Source of the DNA: Aspidiotus rigidus
Lineage: Eukaryota > Arthropoda > Insecta > Hemiptera > Diaspididae
Direction: 5' to 3'
DNA: 64,000 nucleotides
NCBI GenBank assembly: GCA_035079385.1
Contig: JAVHKY010000058.1
Location: forward strand, 62,001 to 126,000
The notes under the pieces are model-generated. The model was given only the letters and a program-made list of their open reading frames with translations, was not told the origin of the DNA and searched no databases. Each line of letters begins with the position of its first letter. The first letter of the stretch is position 1. This document shows, piece by piece, positions 11,871 through 24,193 of the stretch. Both the position numbers and the translations under genes were made by a program.

Positions 11871-12747
11871 ATGATCCTGATGCAGGTGTGACTGCCTACA
11901 CCAGTTGACGGTTTTCTGTCGGGGTTGTCCTTCCCTTATCCTATGGGCCCGTGCCCTAACCTGCAAGGAGACAGGTGGTTTTTTTTAAAAAAGTATAGGG
12001 TTTCCTTCCCTACGGTTTAATTAGCCTCGGAGTATCCTTCTCCTAGTACTCTTAGTTGCAGCGCCCCACCCGCACCCCAACAGCAACCCGCCACCAAACC
12101 ATAACGCCACCAAACGCCGACCAGAAGCAGACAGAAAGTGAAACAGTCGCAGCCAACACCTCACTATCCTCACATTCGACACTCAAGTCCAGTACCCCAG
12201 CATTCACAAGGGTACCAGACAACTCAGCTCAGTCAAGCACCACAGAAGGCACCCACCAGAGCAGCCCCGATACGCACCCACCCGGCACAGCGTAGCACCA
12301 TACAGGCACAGGACGCCGCACCATGAAGGGAACCCACCAGAGCCACCCCAATGTGCACCCTCCCAGCACAAGACGCCATCCTAGTTTATAGGCCCAGCAG
12401 CGCATCCCGGGTGGCCAGCCCAGTCAGCACGCCCAGACCGCAACTACTCGCGCGAGACAGAGTTCATGTAGCAGCCCATGCCGTCAGCCTGTTCTGCCAA
12501 TGAACCCCTCGATTCCAGGTGATGCACAGCCCGGGGGGTCAGCCCAGTCAATGGCACCCGGAACCGGACCTCTTCATTCATTCATCATCCCACGCATTCA
12601 AATCTGTGCCGCACACTCGCCTGTCACCCCATCCACAAACACGCCAAACGCCCAGCAAAGCCACAGCCCAGAGCACGCTACCATCAGAGAACAGACGACA
12701 CACCACGTAGGCCCCCCCACCGCGTCAAGGTGGTACCTTACGGGGGA

Positions 12748-12748
<1 letters not shown>

Positions 12749-12829
<81 letters not shown>
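12749..12829. repeat. (TAA)n microsatellite, 27 units
   Basis: A perfect 81-bp array between the 5' end of copy 3 and the 3' end of copy 4, the shortest spacer in the train. Confidence 0.99.
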
Positions 12830-13259
12830 CGCTTGTATGTCGCATGTGCAGCACCGCCCGTCATCCATAATGGAGTAGGTGCGGGATGCGTATGCATTTA
12901 ATATTGTTTCCTCCAACACCGGAATCGACCCTTTCGGGTATAACTTCAGTGAAGGAGGAATCTCCTACGCGAACCCCCTCTTCTACTCGGCAACTGCCAA
13001 GTTGCTTTGGCAACCGCCAAGCTGCGATGCCCCCCTGGCACGCACAAAAAAGAAAACAGCACTAGAGAACACACTCACATCACAAAACTACACTATCACA
13101 TCACATCAGGCGTAATAAGTCGCTGTTGCGTGAATCTCACTGTATGGTGCTCGTTAGACATATTCGTATGAACAGTGAACGTACCGTAGTAAGTTCACCG
13201 GAATAGAGGACGCGGAGCAACCATATAAACGCGAGATTCTTTCAACAACTATAAAGGCC

Positions 13260-16200
13260 CTAACAATCTGGATGGTATCCTTCTTCCTCTTCTTCCTGCA
13301 GATCTGGATGTTGATGGTACACAGGTGTTGAGTAGGCCATAGCGTGGTTCTGCATTTGCCTATTCCATTCCTGGTCCATCTTCCTCTTCATGATGGTGGC
13401 CGCAAATGCAGACACCTGGTTCCATGCTTCTTCGGAACCTAGCATGGTGGGTACCAGGCTACTCGGGTCGAGCGCTTCATCTACCCCGATCTCTTGGAGA
13501 GACCGACTAAGCTCGTCCCGCTCACGCCTCCACGCCTCACACTCAAATAAGGTGTGTTGTGGTCCATCATCCCGCCCTTGGTTACAGTGCGAACACGTTG
13601 CCTGCTCAACTTTCCTTAACTTCTCGTGAAGGTACTTGTTGAAGCAGCCATGGCCGCTTAACACCTGCGTCAGGTGAAAGTTCAGCTGACCATGGTGTCG
13701 GCTCATCCACTCATCAAGGTCGCGTATTAGCACACGGGTTGTCCATGTACCCAGCTCACTCTGGGCAATTCTTTCTTTCCACTTTACAAGCAAGGAGCGC
13801 CTGGCCTCCTGCTTGACCCGTAAAGCTTCTCGGTTGGTCGTCGTTCTCTTCTTTGCTTCGAACACCACCGCTCTCTCCTCAGCAAGGAGCTCGATTGGTG
13901 GTGAACGTGCTAATACACAAAGAGCCTCCGTCGAGACAGTGCGGTAGGCACTAACACACCTCAGCGCAGCTCTTCGTTGGATCTTTACCATCTCTCTTCT
14001 TCGGTATGGTATCTTCATGCAGTCGGCCCATACTGGCGCACCGTATAGGAGGATCGACAAGGCGGTGCTCATCATGATCCTTCTCCTTGCTTCTCTCGGT
14101 CCTCCTAGGTTCCTCATCAGGCGGCTTAGGTAACCAACTACCCGGCCCGCCTTTTCCGCTGCCATCAGGAAATGGTGCCTGAATCTCAGCGTTGAGTCAA
14201 ACCAGATGCCCAGGTATTTCATTTGCTTCTTGGTTTCAATTTCCACACCTCGCAGGCGAAAGGCGGGTGGCTTGAACTTCCGACGGGTCGTGAATAAAAT
14301 GGCCTCCGTCTTACTTGCTGCTAGTTCAAGTCCAGCCGACTCGATCCAACGCGTCACATCCTCTAGGGCCCGGTTTACCCTGCTCTCCACCGCTACAGTT
14401 GTTTCGGCAGTGCATACCACCAGGGTGTCATCCGCATAGCAGATAAGCTTAACCCCCGGTGGCAGCTTCACCTTAAAGATTCCGTTAAATGCGACGCACC
14501 ACAAAAGCGGCCCAAGGACCGACCCCTGCGGCACCCCACAAGTAACAGGGCGCTTTACTGTACCAGCAGACGTCTCTGCTTGGATTTCACGGCAGCTAAG
14601 ATAGCTGCTGATCATCCTGAGCAGGTATGCGGGCACTCCTGCGTTCACAAGAGCTTCCAATATCATCTTCCATGGAATTGAATTGAACGCATTTCTTATG
14701 TCGAGGCTGACGGCTGCGCAAAACTGGCGCATATCAATCGCTGACTTGGCTATCCTCTTCAGCCGGATCCCAGCATCTGATGTGCAGCGTCCAGTTTGAA
14801 AACCGTACTGGCTATCAGAGATTATATCTCTTTCCTTCAGATAGCTCTCCAAACGATTGGCTATCACTCTTTCTAGAAGTTTCCCAACATTGTCTAGCAG
14901 ACAAAGTGGACGATAAGAGGATGGTAGACCAGGTGGTTTATCCTTCTTATCGATCAACGCTAGCCTGGCTTTCTTCCATCGCACAGGGAACAGTCCCCCA
15001 ACAATTGCCGCATTGAATGTATCAACAAGCAGTGCTGGGTCAACTGAATGTATGGCGCTCCAGACTGGATTTGGAATCTCATCCGGGCCTGGAGCCTTCC
15101 AGTACTTACCCTGCAGTCTATTGACTGCTGCATCAACCTCCTCGGTGCCTAGGAGGGATATACCATCCTCTTCTACTATTGGTAGCGTTACCATTGGTGG
15201 TGGCTGCTGTGGGAACAAGCCATCAATGATTTGACCCACAACATCCGGCTCCATTCGGCTCATTGCTGAGAGGCCTTTGAGCTTCTTCAGCACCAACTTA
15301 TAAGGCTTTCCAAATGGGTCGTCATCCGCCATCTCACATAGCTCTCGCCATGCAGCACTCTTGCTGTCCTTGATGGCCTTCTTCAGCCTTTTACGAGCCA
15401 GCTGGTATTCGGGTGCAACCGCCCGCGCCCCTTCGCGGCCACTACTACGCTGGTATATCCGGCGCTGACGGTTGCACTCTTTTCTCAAATTGGCAATCTT
15501 GTCGGTCCACCAGTAAACAGCCCTCCTCTTCTTTGGTGGACCTTGCCTGGGCATGGCTACATCGCAAGCTTTGGTGACAGTCTTGATCATCCTCTCCGCT
15601 GCCACCTCCGCATTGCCTTCTTGCTCTTCTTCTTGATCCCATGTGAGAGCAAGATAGCTAGCCTTCAAACGGTCGCTATTCAGCTTCCTAACGGCCCACT
15701 TTCTTACCAGCTTTTGTGGAGCAGCGACCTCGACTTCCCGGCGGATGGAGAAGCCGATACACCGGTGGTCGCTCCCAGAAAGGTCCTTGTCCAGTACCGC
15801 CCAGCCTTCTATTTTTCGGGCTAGGCTCTCTGAGGCAAAGGTGATATCAATAATGGACCCATATCCTTGATGCACTCGGGTAGGAGTGTTGCCGACATTG
15901 ACTGTTTCCAGTCGATTGTAAGCAATCCACTCCCCCAAGGCATACCCACGGATGTCCGTACGGCCTGATCGCCACTCTTCTGACTTGGCATTAAAATCGC
16001 CAGCCACTATGAATTTTTCACCTTGCCATCTGGACAAGCTTTCTTCTAATTTCTTCAAGAAGTCCTCAAACTCCGGGAAGGGGCGATTCGGGGAGAAGTA
16101 GCAACTGTAGACAACCATGTCGGCCATCTTCACAGCAACATACCCCTCCCCTCTTTCAACCTCTCCCGGAGCAATCGGACACTCTGGGCAAACACCAATG

Positions 16201-16370
16201 GCCGCTAAGCCAGTACGGTCTGTGTACCATCCTTTTCTTTTCGCAACATTGTAATACTCACTGGCAATTACAATGTGCGTTCCCTCTTCAGCTACAAACT
16301 GCCAGAGAAGATCCTGGGCCAGTTCGCAGTGCTGAAGATTGGCCTGCAGGAACTTGAGCGTCCCTGCCAT
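13260..16370 (-). CDS. ORF2 endonuclease / reverse transcriptase, copy 4
   Basis: 1,036 uninterrupted residues, nearly identical to the copy 3 ORF2 (for example R in place of S at about 729 and Q in place of R at about 420). Endonuclease (GDFN, SDH), reverse transcriptase (YADD) and the C-terminal CCHC are all present. The start ATG overlaps the ORF1 stop (TAATG at 16,368-16,372), as in copy 2. Intact ORF2 next to a dead ORF1 implies a recent insertion, or that the element could be mobilised with ORF1 protein made by another copy. Confidence 0.95.
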   Translation of the reverse strand: MAGTLKFLQANLQHCELAQDLLWQFVAEEGTHIVIASEYYNVAKRKGWYTDRTGLAAIGVCPECPIAPGEVERGEGYVAVKMADMVVYSCYFSPNRPFPEFEDFLKKLEESLSRWQGEKFIVAGDFNAKSEEWRSGRTDIRGYALGEWIAYNRLETVNVGNTPTRVHQGYGSIIDITFASESLARKIEGWAVLDKDLSGSDHRCIGFSIRREVEVAAPQKLVRKWAVRKLNSDRLKASYLALTWDQEEEQEGNAEVAAERMIKTVTKACDVAMPRQGPPKKRRAVYWWTDKIANLRKECNRQRRIYQRSSGREGARAVAPEYQLARKRLKKAIKDSKSAAWRELCEMADDDPFGKPYKLVLKKLKGLSAMSRMEPDVVGQIIDGLFPQQPPPMVTLPIVEEDGISLLGTEEVDAAVNRLQGKYWKAPGPDEIPNPVWSAIHSVDPALLVDTFNAAIVGGLFPVRWKKARLALIDKKDKPPGLPSSYRPLCLLDNVGKLLERVIANRLESYLKERDIISDSQYGFQTGRCTSDAGIRLKRIAKSAIDMRQFCAAVSLDIRNAFNSIPWKMILEALVNAGVPAYLLRMISSYLSCREIQAETSAGTVKRPVTCGVPQGSVLGPLLWCVAFNGIFKVKLPPGVKLICYADDTLVVCTAETTVAVESRVNRALEDVTRWIESAGLELAASKTEAILFTTRRKFKPPAFRLRGVEIETKKQMKYLGIWFDSTLRFRHHFLMAAEKAGRVVGYLSRLMRNLGGPREARRRIMMSTALSILLYGAPVWADCMKIPYRRREMVKIQRRAALRCVSAYRTVSTEALCVLARSPPIELLAEERAVVFEAKKRTTTNREALRVKQEARRSLLVKWKERIAQSELGTWTTRVLIRDLDEWMSRHHGQLNFHLTQVLSGHGCFNKYLHEKLRKVEQATCSHCNQGRDDGPQHTLFECEAWRRERDELSRSLQEIGVDEALDPSSLVPTMLGSEEAWNQVSAFAATIMKRKMDQEWNRQMQNHAMAYSTPVYHQHPDLQEEEEEGYHPDC

Positions 16371-18541
16371 TAGGAGGCCGTTGGTCCTCTTCGCCCTCTA
16401 GGTTGGGTCTTGCGGGCTGGCTGTAGGACAGCACCAAGGCACCCTTGGCTACCCAAAATGTGACCAGTGTCACGACCTTCAGCCTGGCTGCATACGGGGC
16501 ATTTGGGCTCCCGTTGACAATCCCGGATCACATGTCCTTCCGCTCCACATCTGTAGCATCTCGAGCCGATGCTTTCATTGGTGCAGGTGGCAGCCATATG
16601 TCCTCGCCGTAGGCACTTGTAACACCTTGGCTGCAAGGTTTTCCTCTCCAATGAGATTACTCGACAGATGCTCCAGCCAATCTTGGCCTTGCCCTCTTTG
16701 AGTATCTCCATCGCCCTCTGTATGCCCAGCTGAACTTGGGCTGTTTGGCAGCCACGACTTGCGGGCCTACATTGGACCTTATCTTCTGCACCAATCTTCA
16801 GGGCAGTCCGGATCTCTTCGACAGTCACCGACTCCTCGATGTCCAAGATCAGGAGTCCCGTCTGTCGTTGGGGTTCTCGGACATCAGTTCCATTCCCCAG
16901 CACTTCTTTCAGCTTTGCCGCAAACTCCGCGACATTCTTGTTGTTGGAGTCCGCCCCTTTCAGCTCAATAATCATCTCCCCTTTTGCGGTATACCTTGTC
17001 TTGACTGGTGTCAAGCCAAATTCCGCTGGGGACAACTTCTGGCGCGCTTCCTTAAGGAGGTCGGCGTACCTCACCTCTTCTGAGGTCTTCCTCAGTATCA
17101 CGGCCCCACCTCGTGGGCGTCTCTTCTGGAGGAGCTGCAGTTTCTTTGCGTTGGGCATCCTTTTGCCATCTTCCGGCCTACTAGGCACAGTGGGAGGGTT
17201 GGTGCGACGTCGACGCACTACCTGGCTCCAGGTGGCACCTTCTTCCAAGATAGGCACAGGCTGTTGCGGCTGATGTAGTTGCAGCTCCTGTCGCTGCAGT
17301 TGCTGTGGCGGTTGCAGTTGCGAAAGCGGTTGCGGTCGTGGCTGCAGTTGCGGAAGCGGTTGCGGTCGTGGCTGCAGTTATGGAAGCGGTTGCAGTCGTG
17401 GCTGCAGTTGCGGTCGCGGTTGCAGTTGCGGTTGCTGCGATTGCTGCTGCTTATGCCGTTGTTGCAGTTGCCCTTGCTGCTGCCGTTGTTGCGCTTGCAG
17501 ATTCTTCTGCTGGGGTGTACTCAGCAATGGTTTAGCAGATAATTTCTGCGGTCTTATCTGCTTTGCCTTCTCAGACTCCTGCAAGCCACTGCCACTCTGT
17601 AACACAGGTGGTGGTGGTGATGATGCCTGGCTATGCTGCTGCAGCCGAGCAAGCCTTTGCAGCTCTGTGTGCATACCAACCATGTTCTCCTTTAACAGGG
17701 TATTCTCGGCCTTAATCTTCTTCAGCTCTTGAAGGTTCTTCATCTTTTCCTCTTCCGCCTTCTTTTGATGAGCGAGAAGCTTTTTCACTTGCTCTGCTAG
17801 CTTGAAATTTGCCGCCTTGAGGGACCTTATTTCTTCAAGGAGCTGAGTGTGCACTGGTTGATCCTTCTCAGAAAGGTGGGCCACTTTTTGTGATCCATCG
17901 ACCTTCTCCTTCATCGCAATTGCGCTCCTCCGCGCTGCTTTGGCCTCAGCTTCGCGCGCAATATCTCTCTCCATGAGTTTCTTGCAATGGTTCTGAAGCT
18001 TCTTCATTGCAGACTTCATTTTTGCGTTCGGAAGGTTTGGTATCTTACCAAGGAACAAACCTTCCTCTTCCGTCAGCTCATCCTCAGAGCTTGTCTTAAT
18101 AGGGGAGGTGAAGGAGTTAGCCCGCAACCTCTTCCTAGTGTGGCATTGCTTTACCTTAGCAAGAGGGGTGACAAAAACTTCGTCTAACCCCTCAGGAGTT
18201 CCCGGTGGTCGCGTGATGGTAGTGACCTCCTTGGACTTTTTGGTCTCCTCTTCCTGGGATCGACTGAGCACCTCGCCATCGTCTTGGCCGATCGCATTTG
18301 ACCTATTACTTGCCTCATCGTTGGATTCGGGGACATAACCCCCCGACCCCTCGCCGCCTGAGCGCGTCAGCGTGAGGAGCCGGCTTGCCGTATCCGAAAC
18401 GGCACCATTTTTTTCATCGTTCGTCATTGTCATCTGTAAAATAAAATAGTTGCAGTGTGAGGCGTCATCTGAGAAGCTGCTTCCGCCTTCCCAGATCATC
18501 TTGCAGAACCATACTTTCCCCGCGAGCTGCTTGGTCCTCAC
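16370..18541 (-). pseudogene. ORF1 gag-like protein, copy 4, nonsense mutation and lost start
   Basis: A single frame runs from about 18,541 to the TAA overlapping ORF2, broken by one in-frame TAA at 17,378-17,380 in the glutamine-rich tract, where neighbouring repeats have CAA. At the 5' end the ATG used by copy 3 is changed and 2 nt are deleted shortly downstream, so the normal start is lost. The protein keeps the acidic N-terminus, coiled coil, Gln-rich tract and the three C-terminal zinc knuckles (CYKCLRRGHMAATC, CYRCGAEGHVIRDC and a third Cys/His cluster). The C-terminal half differs from copy 3 at a large share of residues while the adjacent ORF2 is almost identical. Confidence 0.88.
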
Positions 18542-18651
18542 AGGGAAAGGCGTACCTTACGGCTATGACCGGGTTTTCATTTCAGAGTTGTCCTTCTCCT
18601 ACCCCAGTCACTGGTGGGAAACTTCACCAGGGCCAGGGAGTGAGTGGTGTG

Positions 18652-18778
18652 GGACGTGAAAGCCCAGATGACAATACGTAACCCCATACAAACAGGACGT
18701 GAATGCTATGAAAGCAGTACGTAACCCCATTCATACAGGACGTGAGTGCCACCAGACAGTACGTAACCCCACACATGA
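18652..18778 (-). repeat. 43-bp tandem repeat in R1-like 5' UTR, three units (copy 4)
   Basis: Three units with the same GGACGTGA start and TACGTAACCCCA core as in copy 1, with scattered substitutions. Confidence 0.85.
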
Positions 18779-19650
18779 AGATGATCCTGATGCAGGTGTG
18801 ACTGCCTACACCAGTTGACGGTTTTCTGTCGGGGTTGTCCTTCCCTTATCCTATGAGCCCGTGCCCTAGCCTGCAAGGAGACAGGTGGTTTTTTTTAAAA
18901 ATTATAGGGTTTCCTTCCCTACGGTTTAATTAGCCTCGGAGTATCCTTCTCCTAGTACTCTTAGTTGTAGCGCCCCACCCGCACCCCAACAGCAACCCAC
19001 CACCAAACCATAACCCCACCAAACGCCGACCAGAAGTAGACAGAAGTGAAACAGTCGCAGCCAACACCTCACTACCTCACATTCGCCACTCAAGTCCAGT
19101 ACCCGAGCATTCACAAGGGTACCAGACAACTCAGCTCAGTCAAGCACCAGAGAAGGCACCCACCGGAGCAGACCCAGTACGCACCCACCCGGCACAGCGC
19201 AGCACCATAAGGCACAAGACGCCACACCATGGAGGGAACCCACCGGAGCCACCCCAATGTGCACCAACCCGGCACAAGACGCCATCCTAGTTTATAGGTC
19301 CGGCCGCGCATCCCAGGTGGTCAGCCCGGTCAGCACGCCCAGACCGCAACTACTCGCGCGAGACAGAGTTCATGTAGCAGCCCACGCGGTCAGCCTGTTC
19401 TGCCAATGAACCCCTCAGTTCCAGGTGACGCACAGCCCGGGGGGTCAGCCCAGTCAGTGGCACCGGAACCGGACCTCTTCATTCATTCATCATCCCACTC
19501 ATTCAAATCTGTGCCGCACACTCGCCTGTCACCCATCCACAAGCCCGCCAACGCCCAGCAAAGCCACAGCCCAGAGCACGCCACCATCAGAGCACAGACG
19601 ACACACCACGTAGGCCCCCCCACCGCGTCAAGGTGGTACCTTACGGGGGA

Positions 19651-19818
<168 letters not shown>

Positions 19819-19985
19819 GGGGCCAAAAGGGGCCAGTAATGGGAGATCCATGGATCAACAGGAAACCCACCCAGTGGGGATCCGCAACCAGTTGCTGACG
19901 CTCAAGCCCAATCTGCAGCCTTCACGTGGCGGTCCTGTTAAGCCAAGCAGCATAGCTGGGCGGCGACAGATGTAGATGGACGTAG

Positions 19986-20288
19986 GAGAAGGAAAACTCC
20001 GACATATAAACCATCTCACCTCACTTCTCATCAAGAATCAAGACCGTATTCCGGGAATGCAGCGACTTCCTGTAACCCTAGCGAAATGTGGGGAAGAAAG
20101 TCCTGAGGGTTCACGTCACTTCATCCACGAGAAGGAAAACTCAGATAAATAAACCCGGCCTAAGCCGTCATCTAGCTGAATCCCAACTCAAGAATCCGAA
20201 CGGTAAGTCGCAAAGGGATCACCCGAACGACTTTAGGGCGGAGTCCCGCGCACTAGTAGTGAGAGGTGGGAGAAGAGAAGGAAAACTC
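19986..20288 (+). repeat. Degenerate ~145-bp repeats in Dong-like 5' UTR
   Basis: The motif GAGAAGGAAAACTC occurs at about 19,986, 20,129 and 20,276. Similar intervening words (TCAAGAATC, and a following AC-rich segment) show that the 5' UTR consists of two to three decayed tandem units with a period of about 143-147 bp. Confidence 0.6.
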
Positions 20289-20468
20289 GATATAACACCC
20301 GGTCAAAGCCGTAACAGAAGCCGCTATACATCCAGGACCAAGCAGCAGGAGGTATAACGCAACTGGACTGCAAGAAATCGAAATTGATAGACAGGAGCAA
20401 TCATACAGAGGATAAGCCTTCACTTCCACAGTGGTACCAACGACTGTGGGTTAAGTACCGCTTTCTGT

Positions 20469-23400
20469 ATGTCCTGTCAAAACCTGGCTGATAGGTATAA
20501 AAAGCACGATAAACGGCAATATAAAATGGTGAGAACAAGAAGCCAAGCCTCGGACCCAACCAAAAAAGTGTCGCTGTTGGTTGGTGCGGACCAGAAGACA
20601 CCGCAGGGAACAACCCACGAAGCAAGCCGCGTGGGCCCTGCGAAACCATCGGCAAGAAAACCGCCTACGCAAGTACAAACTGATGCCTCTGACAATGATA
20701 TGTCAGCCACAGTAGTACAAACTCGAGCTAAGAGAATGAAATGGTCAGGCGACCTTAACGAATTCATAATACGCTCGTATTACACGTGTACCCGCCTGGA
20801 AACGGACTGTACGTTGTGGAGGAAAAAGGTGTTTCAAATGTTCATCGAGAAATATCCCAATCTAGAGGTCACAGAACAACGTGTAGCAGACCAAAAAAGA
20901 GCCATTGAAAGAAACAAGTTGTTGGCAAAGGGAACAATGGATAGAATGAAGGCAGAAATCGAAAAAGAGCTCAGTATGACAGAGGAACAGTCAGCGGAGC
21001 AGCCGGAAGGAGGAACAATACAGGAAGAGGAACTGGAAGAACAGCAAACACAGGCGAACGCTAACCCTACACAGAACCAGGAAGACGGCAGTGAGGCGCT
21101 GGATGATGAAATGGAGAACGAATATCAAAGGGCACAGGCAGAATTCCTAGACCACCCGGTCCTAAGTAGACCTAGAATACCAAGGATAAGAGAGAATGGG
21201 AAAACTATAAGTGCTGTAGCGGCTGTCAATAGATGCCTAGAAAAGGAGCTACAAAGTAACCGCCCAGGTACCATAGATATATATGGAAGAATATACTGTG
21301 CAGCAGTGGCAGTTGTAAGAACGTTGGGAATGACAGTTGATAGCGAAGGAGCAGAGAGTATACCGCGAAAATCACCAAGTAAACCCAAGTGGATGATCAG
21401 GCTTGAGAAGGAAGTAATAGAATTAAGAGCAGATCTCAATAGAATAGTTGCTTGTAGTAAAACAGAAAATATGAACAGAAGAACGAAGAACAAGTATGAA
21501 AAACTAAAAAAGAAATATAAGATACATGCAAAATACGAAAAAGAAAACACTGAAATTAATGAAATACGCGATACAATAAAGCAAAAGCTAATAGTAAAAG
21601 CCGCAAAACTAAAAACATATACAAAGAGCTATACAAGAAAACTGGATAATGCACGATTCCAACAAAACCAGAAAATGTTCTACAGAAATATGGATGGAGA
21701 AGCAGTGACAGCTAAAGAGATACCAACAAAAGAGGAAGTTACAGAATTCTGGGCTGGTATATGGTCAAACAAAGTTGGGCACGAGAATGGTGCATACTGG
21801 ATAAAAGAAATAGAGAAGCAGATGGGGCAGGTGCAGCCAATGCAGGAAAATCAAGTACCCGTGACCGAGGCACAACTAAAGGTGGTTATCAAAAGACTGA
21901 AAAATTGGAAAACCCCGGGACTGGACAGGATTCAAAATTACTGGTACAAGAAGTTAACAGCGGCGCACCAAGCGCTATTAACAGAAATAAATAAATATAT
22001 AGACAAGCCCGATACTGTACCAGAATTCTTCACGCAAGGGGTTACCTATATGAAACCGAAGAAAGGCGATACCAAAAATCCAGCAAACTACAGACCTATA
22101 GCGTGCCTCCCAACAGCATATAAGATATTTACAGCGTGCATCACATTAAAAATAAGAGATCACTGCACAACCAACAACATTATCTATGAAGAACAGAATG
22201 GCTGCAGAAATAAAGCATACGGATGTAAGTAACAACTGGTAATCGATCAGTGCATAATGGAACAAGCCAGGAAAAATAACAGAAAGTTATGCCCGGCATA
22301 CATAGATTATCAAAAAGCGTACGACTCTGTTCCACACACATGGCTAGTGAAGAGCCTGGAAATATACAAAATACAACCAAAAATTATAAGATGCCTAAGT
22401 GTAATGATGAAAAAATGGTCAACTATCATTCAAGTTAGAGGACAAGAAGAGGCGGTTAAAACTGAACCAATTCACATCAGAAGAGGTATATTCCAGGGAG
22501 ATTCGCTCAGCCCACTATGGTTCTGCATAGCTCTCAATCCGCTATCAATGTTATTAAGAGAGTCAGTAATAGGATTCAATATAAGAAACAATAAAAAAGT
22601 CGCATACACCCTGAATCACCTGCTCTACGTTGATGACCTGAAGCTGTACGCACCGTCAAGAGAAAAACTGAACCAATTGCTGAAAATAGTACACGAGTAC
22701 TCTGCCGATATAAAAATGTCGTTTGGACTGGACAAATGTAGGATATGGGATCCTAATAGCACCAAAGAACCAGAAAGCAGTGATATAGAGGAAATGAAGC
22801 CACAAGAGTTATATAGGTACCTCGGAACTGAACAAAACAAAGGCACTGATCACAAGGCCATGAAGGATGAGCTGAAGAAAAAATTTATACTCCGACTCAG
22901 ACAAGTGATGAGAACTGGGCTAAACAGTCGGAACTTAGTCAAAGCAATTAATACATACGCAATCCCAATTTTAACCTACTCGTTTGGTATCATCAAATGG
23001 AATAACACTGAGATAGAAGATCTACAGAGAAGAGTCAGGGTACTGATGGAGAAGAACAGAATGCTACACCCGAAGTCGGCAGTTGAAAGATTAATAATAG
23101 CAAGAAGTAGCGGAGGAAGAGGAGTGCTAAACCTGAAGTGGCTTCATGATAAACAAATATCAAATTTGCGAATGTATTTTAAAAAAAAGAAAGAAACGTC
23201 AAAACTACATCATGCAATAGTCGAGGCAGATAAGGGGATCACAACAGTGCGGCTCAGGGAACAGGAAACAGAGAAAAACTTGAAGAAAGAGAACTGCAAT
23301 ACAGAGCTGATTGAGCAATGGAAAAAGAAAATAATACACGGACGATACCCAGCCGAATTGGAGCAAAAAGAAGTTGACATCAGAGCCTCCGTGATGTGGC

Positions 23401-24095
23401 TGACAGATGGATATCTGTATCCAGAAACGGAGGGATTCATGGTAGCGGTGCAGGATGGGGTGATCAAGACAAGGAACTATATAAAGTACATTATCAAAGA
23501 CGACTCAGCCCAAGAAGATAGATGCCGAATGTGTGGCAAAATAGGAGAAACCATACAACACATTATCAGCGCATGTGAAAGCCTGGTAATGGAGGAATAT
23601 AAGGCAAGGCACGACAGCGTGGCAAAAGTACATATGGCGATTATAAGAAAGTGGAGAATACAGACCGAAACAAGGCCATACTGGGAGTACGAGCCAATAA
23701 AATCCTTAGAAAACGAAGACGCCATGGTACTATGGGATAGGACAGTTTACACAAATAAAACAGTAGCACACAACCGGCCAGATATAATACTAAAAGATAA
23801 AAAGAGAAAAATCACATACCTCATAGATATAGCTGTCCCAGGGACCAATAATATGACCAGTACAATGCAGAATAAAATAAATAAATATAAAGAACTGGCG
23901 GAAGAAATACAGAGGATGTGGAAAACAAAAACGAGAATCCTACCTATAGTCGTTACAGCCACAGGTGTGATCCCGAAGAAAACAATCGAGAGCGTACACG
24001 AACTTGGAGGTGCAAGACCAGAAATAAGAGCGATGCAGAAAGCAGTGATTCTCCACACCACAAGAATAGTCCGGAAAGTGATTGGGGAAGAATAA
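20469..24095 (+). pseudogene. Dong/R4-type ORF: DNA-binding, RT and restriction-like endonuclease, one in-frame stop
   Basis: One frame of about 1,208 codons, broken only by TAA at 22,230-22,232; the sequence on both sides is in the same frame and aligns with the continuous RT core of the family. In order: a Myb/SANT-like segment (about 20,735-20,930; WSGDLNEFI...YP...VTEQRVADQ), an acidic linker, and reverse transcriptase with KTPGLDRIQNYWYKKL, AYIDYQKAYDSVPH, RRGIFQGDSLSPLWF and YVDD (22,626-22,637). A C-x2-C-x8-H-x4-C finger (23,523-23,576) and a PD...D endonuclease core (RPD at 23,775-23,783, LIDIAVP at about 23,822) complete it. The stop lies just before the first RT catalytic motif. The start could instead be the ATG at about 20,526, which has a better context. 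Confidence 0.87.
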
Positions 24096-24193
24096 GATTA
24101 GTCTATATTTTCATATTGTACACACTATTTATATACCTGCTACTTTGTTAGCCTATATAAATTAGTATACCGGCAACGGCCGAGAAACTAGAG

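Larger units (their letters stand above)
6095..12748 (-). mobile_element. R1-clade LINE copy 3, full length, both ORFs intact
   Basis: A 6,654-bp minus-strand element bounded on both sides by (TAA)n. Sense order: about 1.02-kb 5' UTR, ORF1 (695 codons), 5-nt gap, ORF2 (1,036 codons), 430-bp 3' UTR. The sense strand is flanked by (TTA)n. Both ORFs are open with good starts. Of the four copies this is the only one that could supply all proteins in cis, so it is the best candidate for a recently active source element. Confidence 0.95.
19819..24193 (+). mobile_element. R4/Dong-clade LINE inserted in (TAA)n
   Basis: A 4,375-bp plus-strand element: about 0.65-kb 5' UTR, one long ORF (20,469-24,095) and a roughly 100-bp 3' UTR ending GAG directly before nine TAA-type repeats. 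Both ends abut (TAA)n. The single ORF with a C-terminal restriction-like endonuclease places it with R4/Dong elements. Dong of Bombyx mori is known to lie in TAA repeats, so site preference and coding type agree. Its sense strand reads (TAA)n, whereas the R1-like copies read (TTA)n. Confidence 0.88.
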
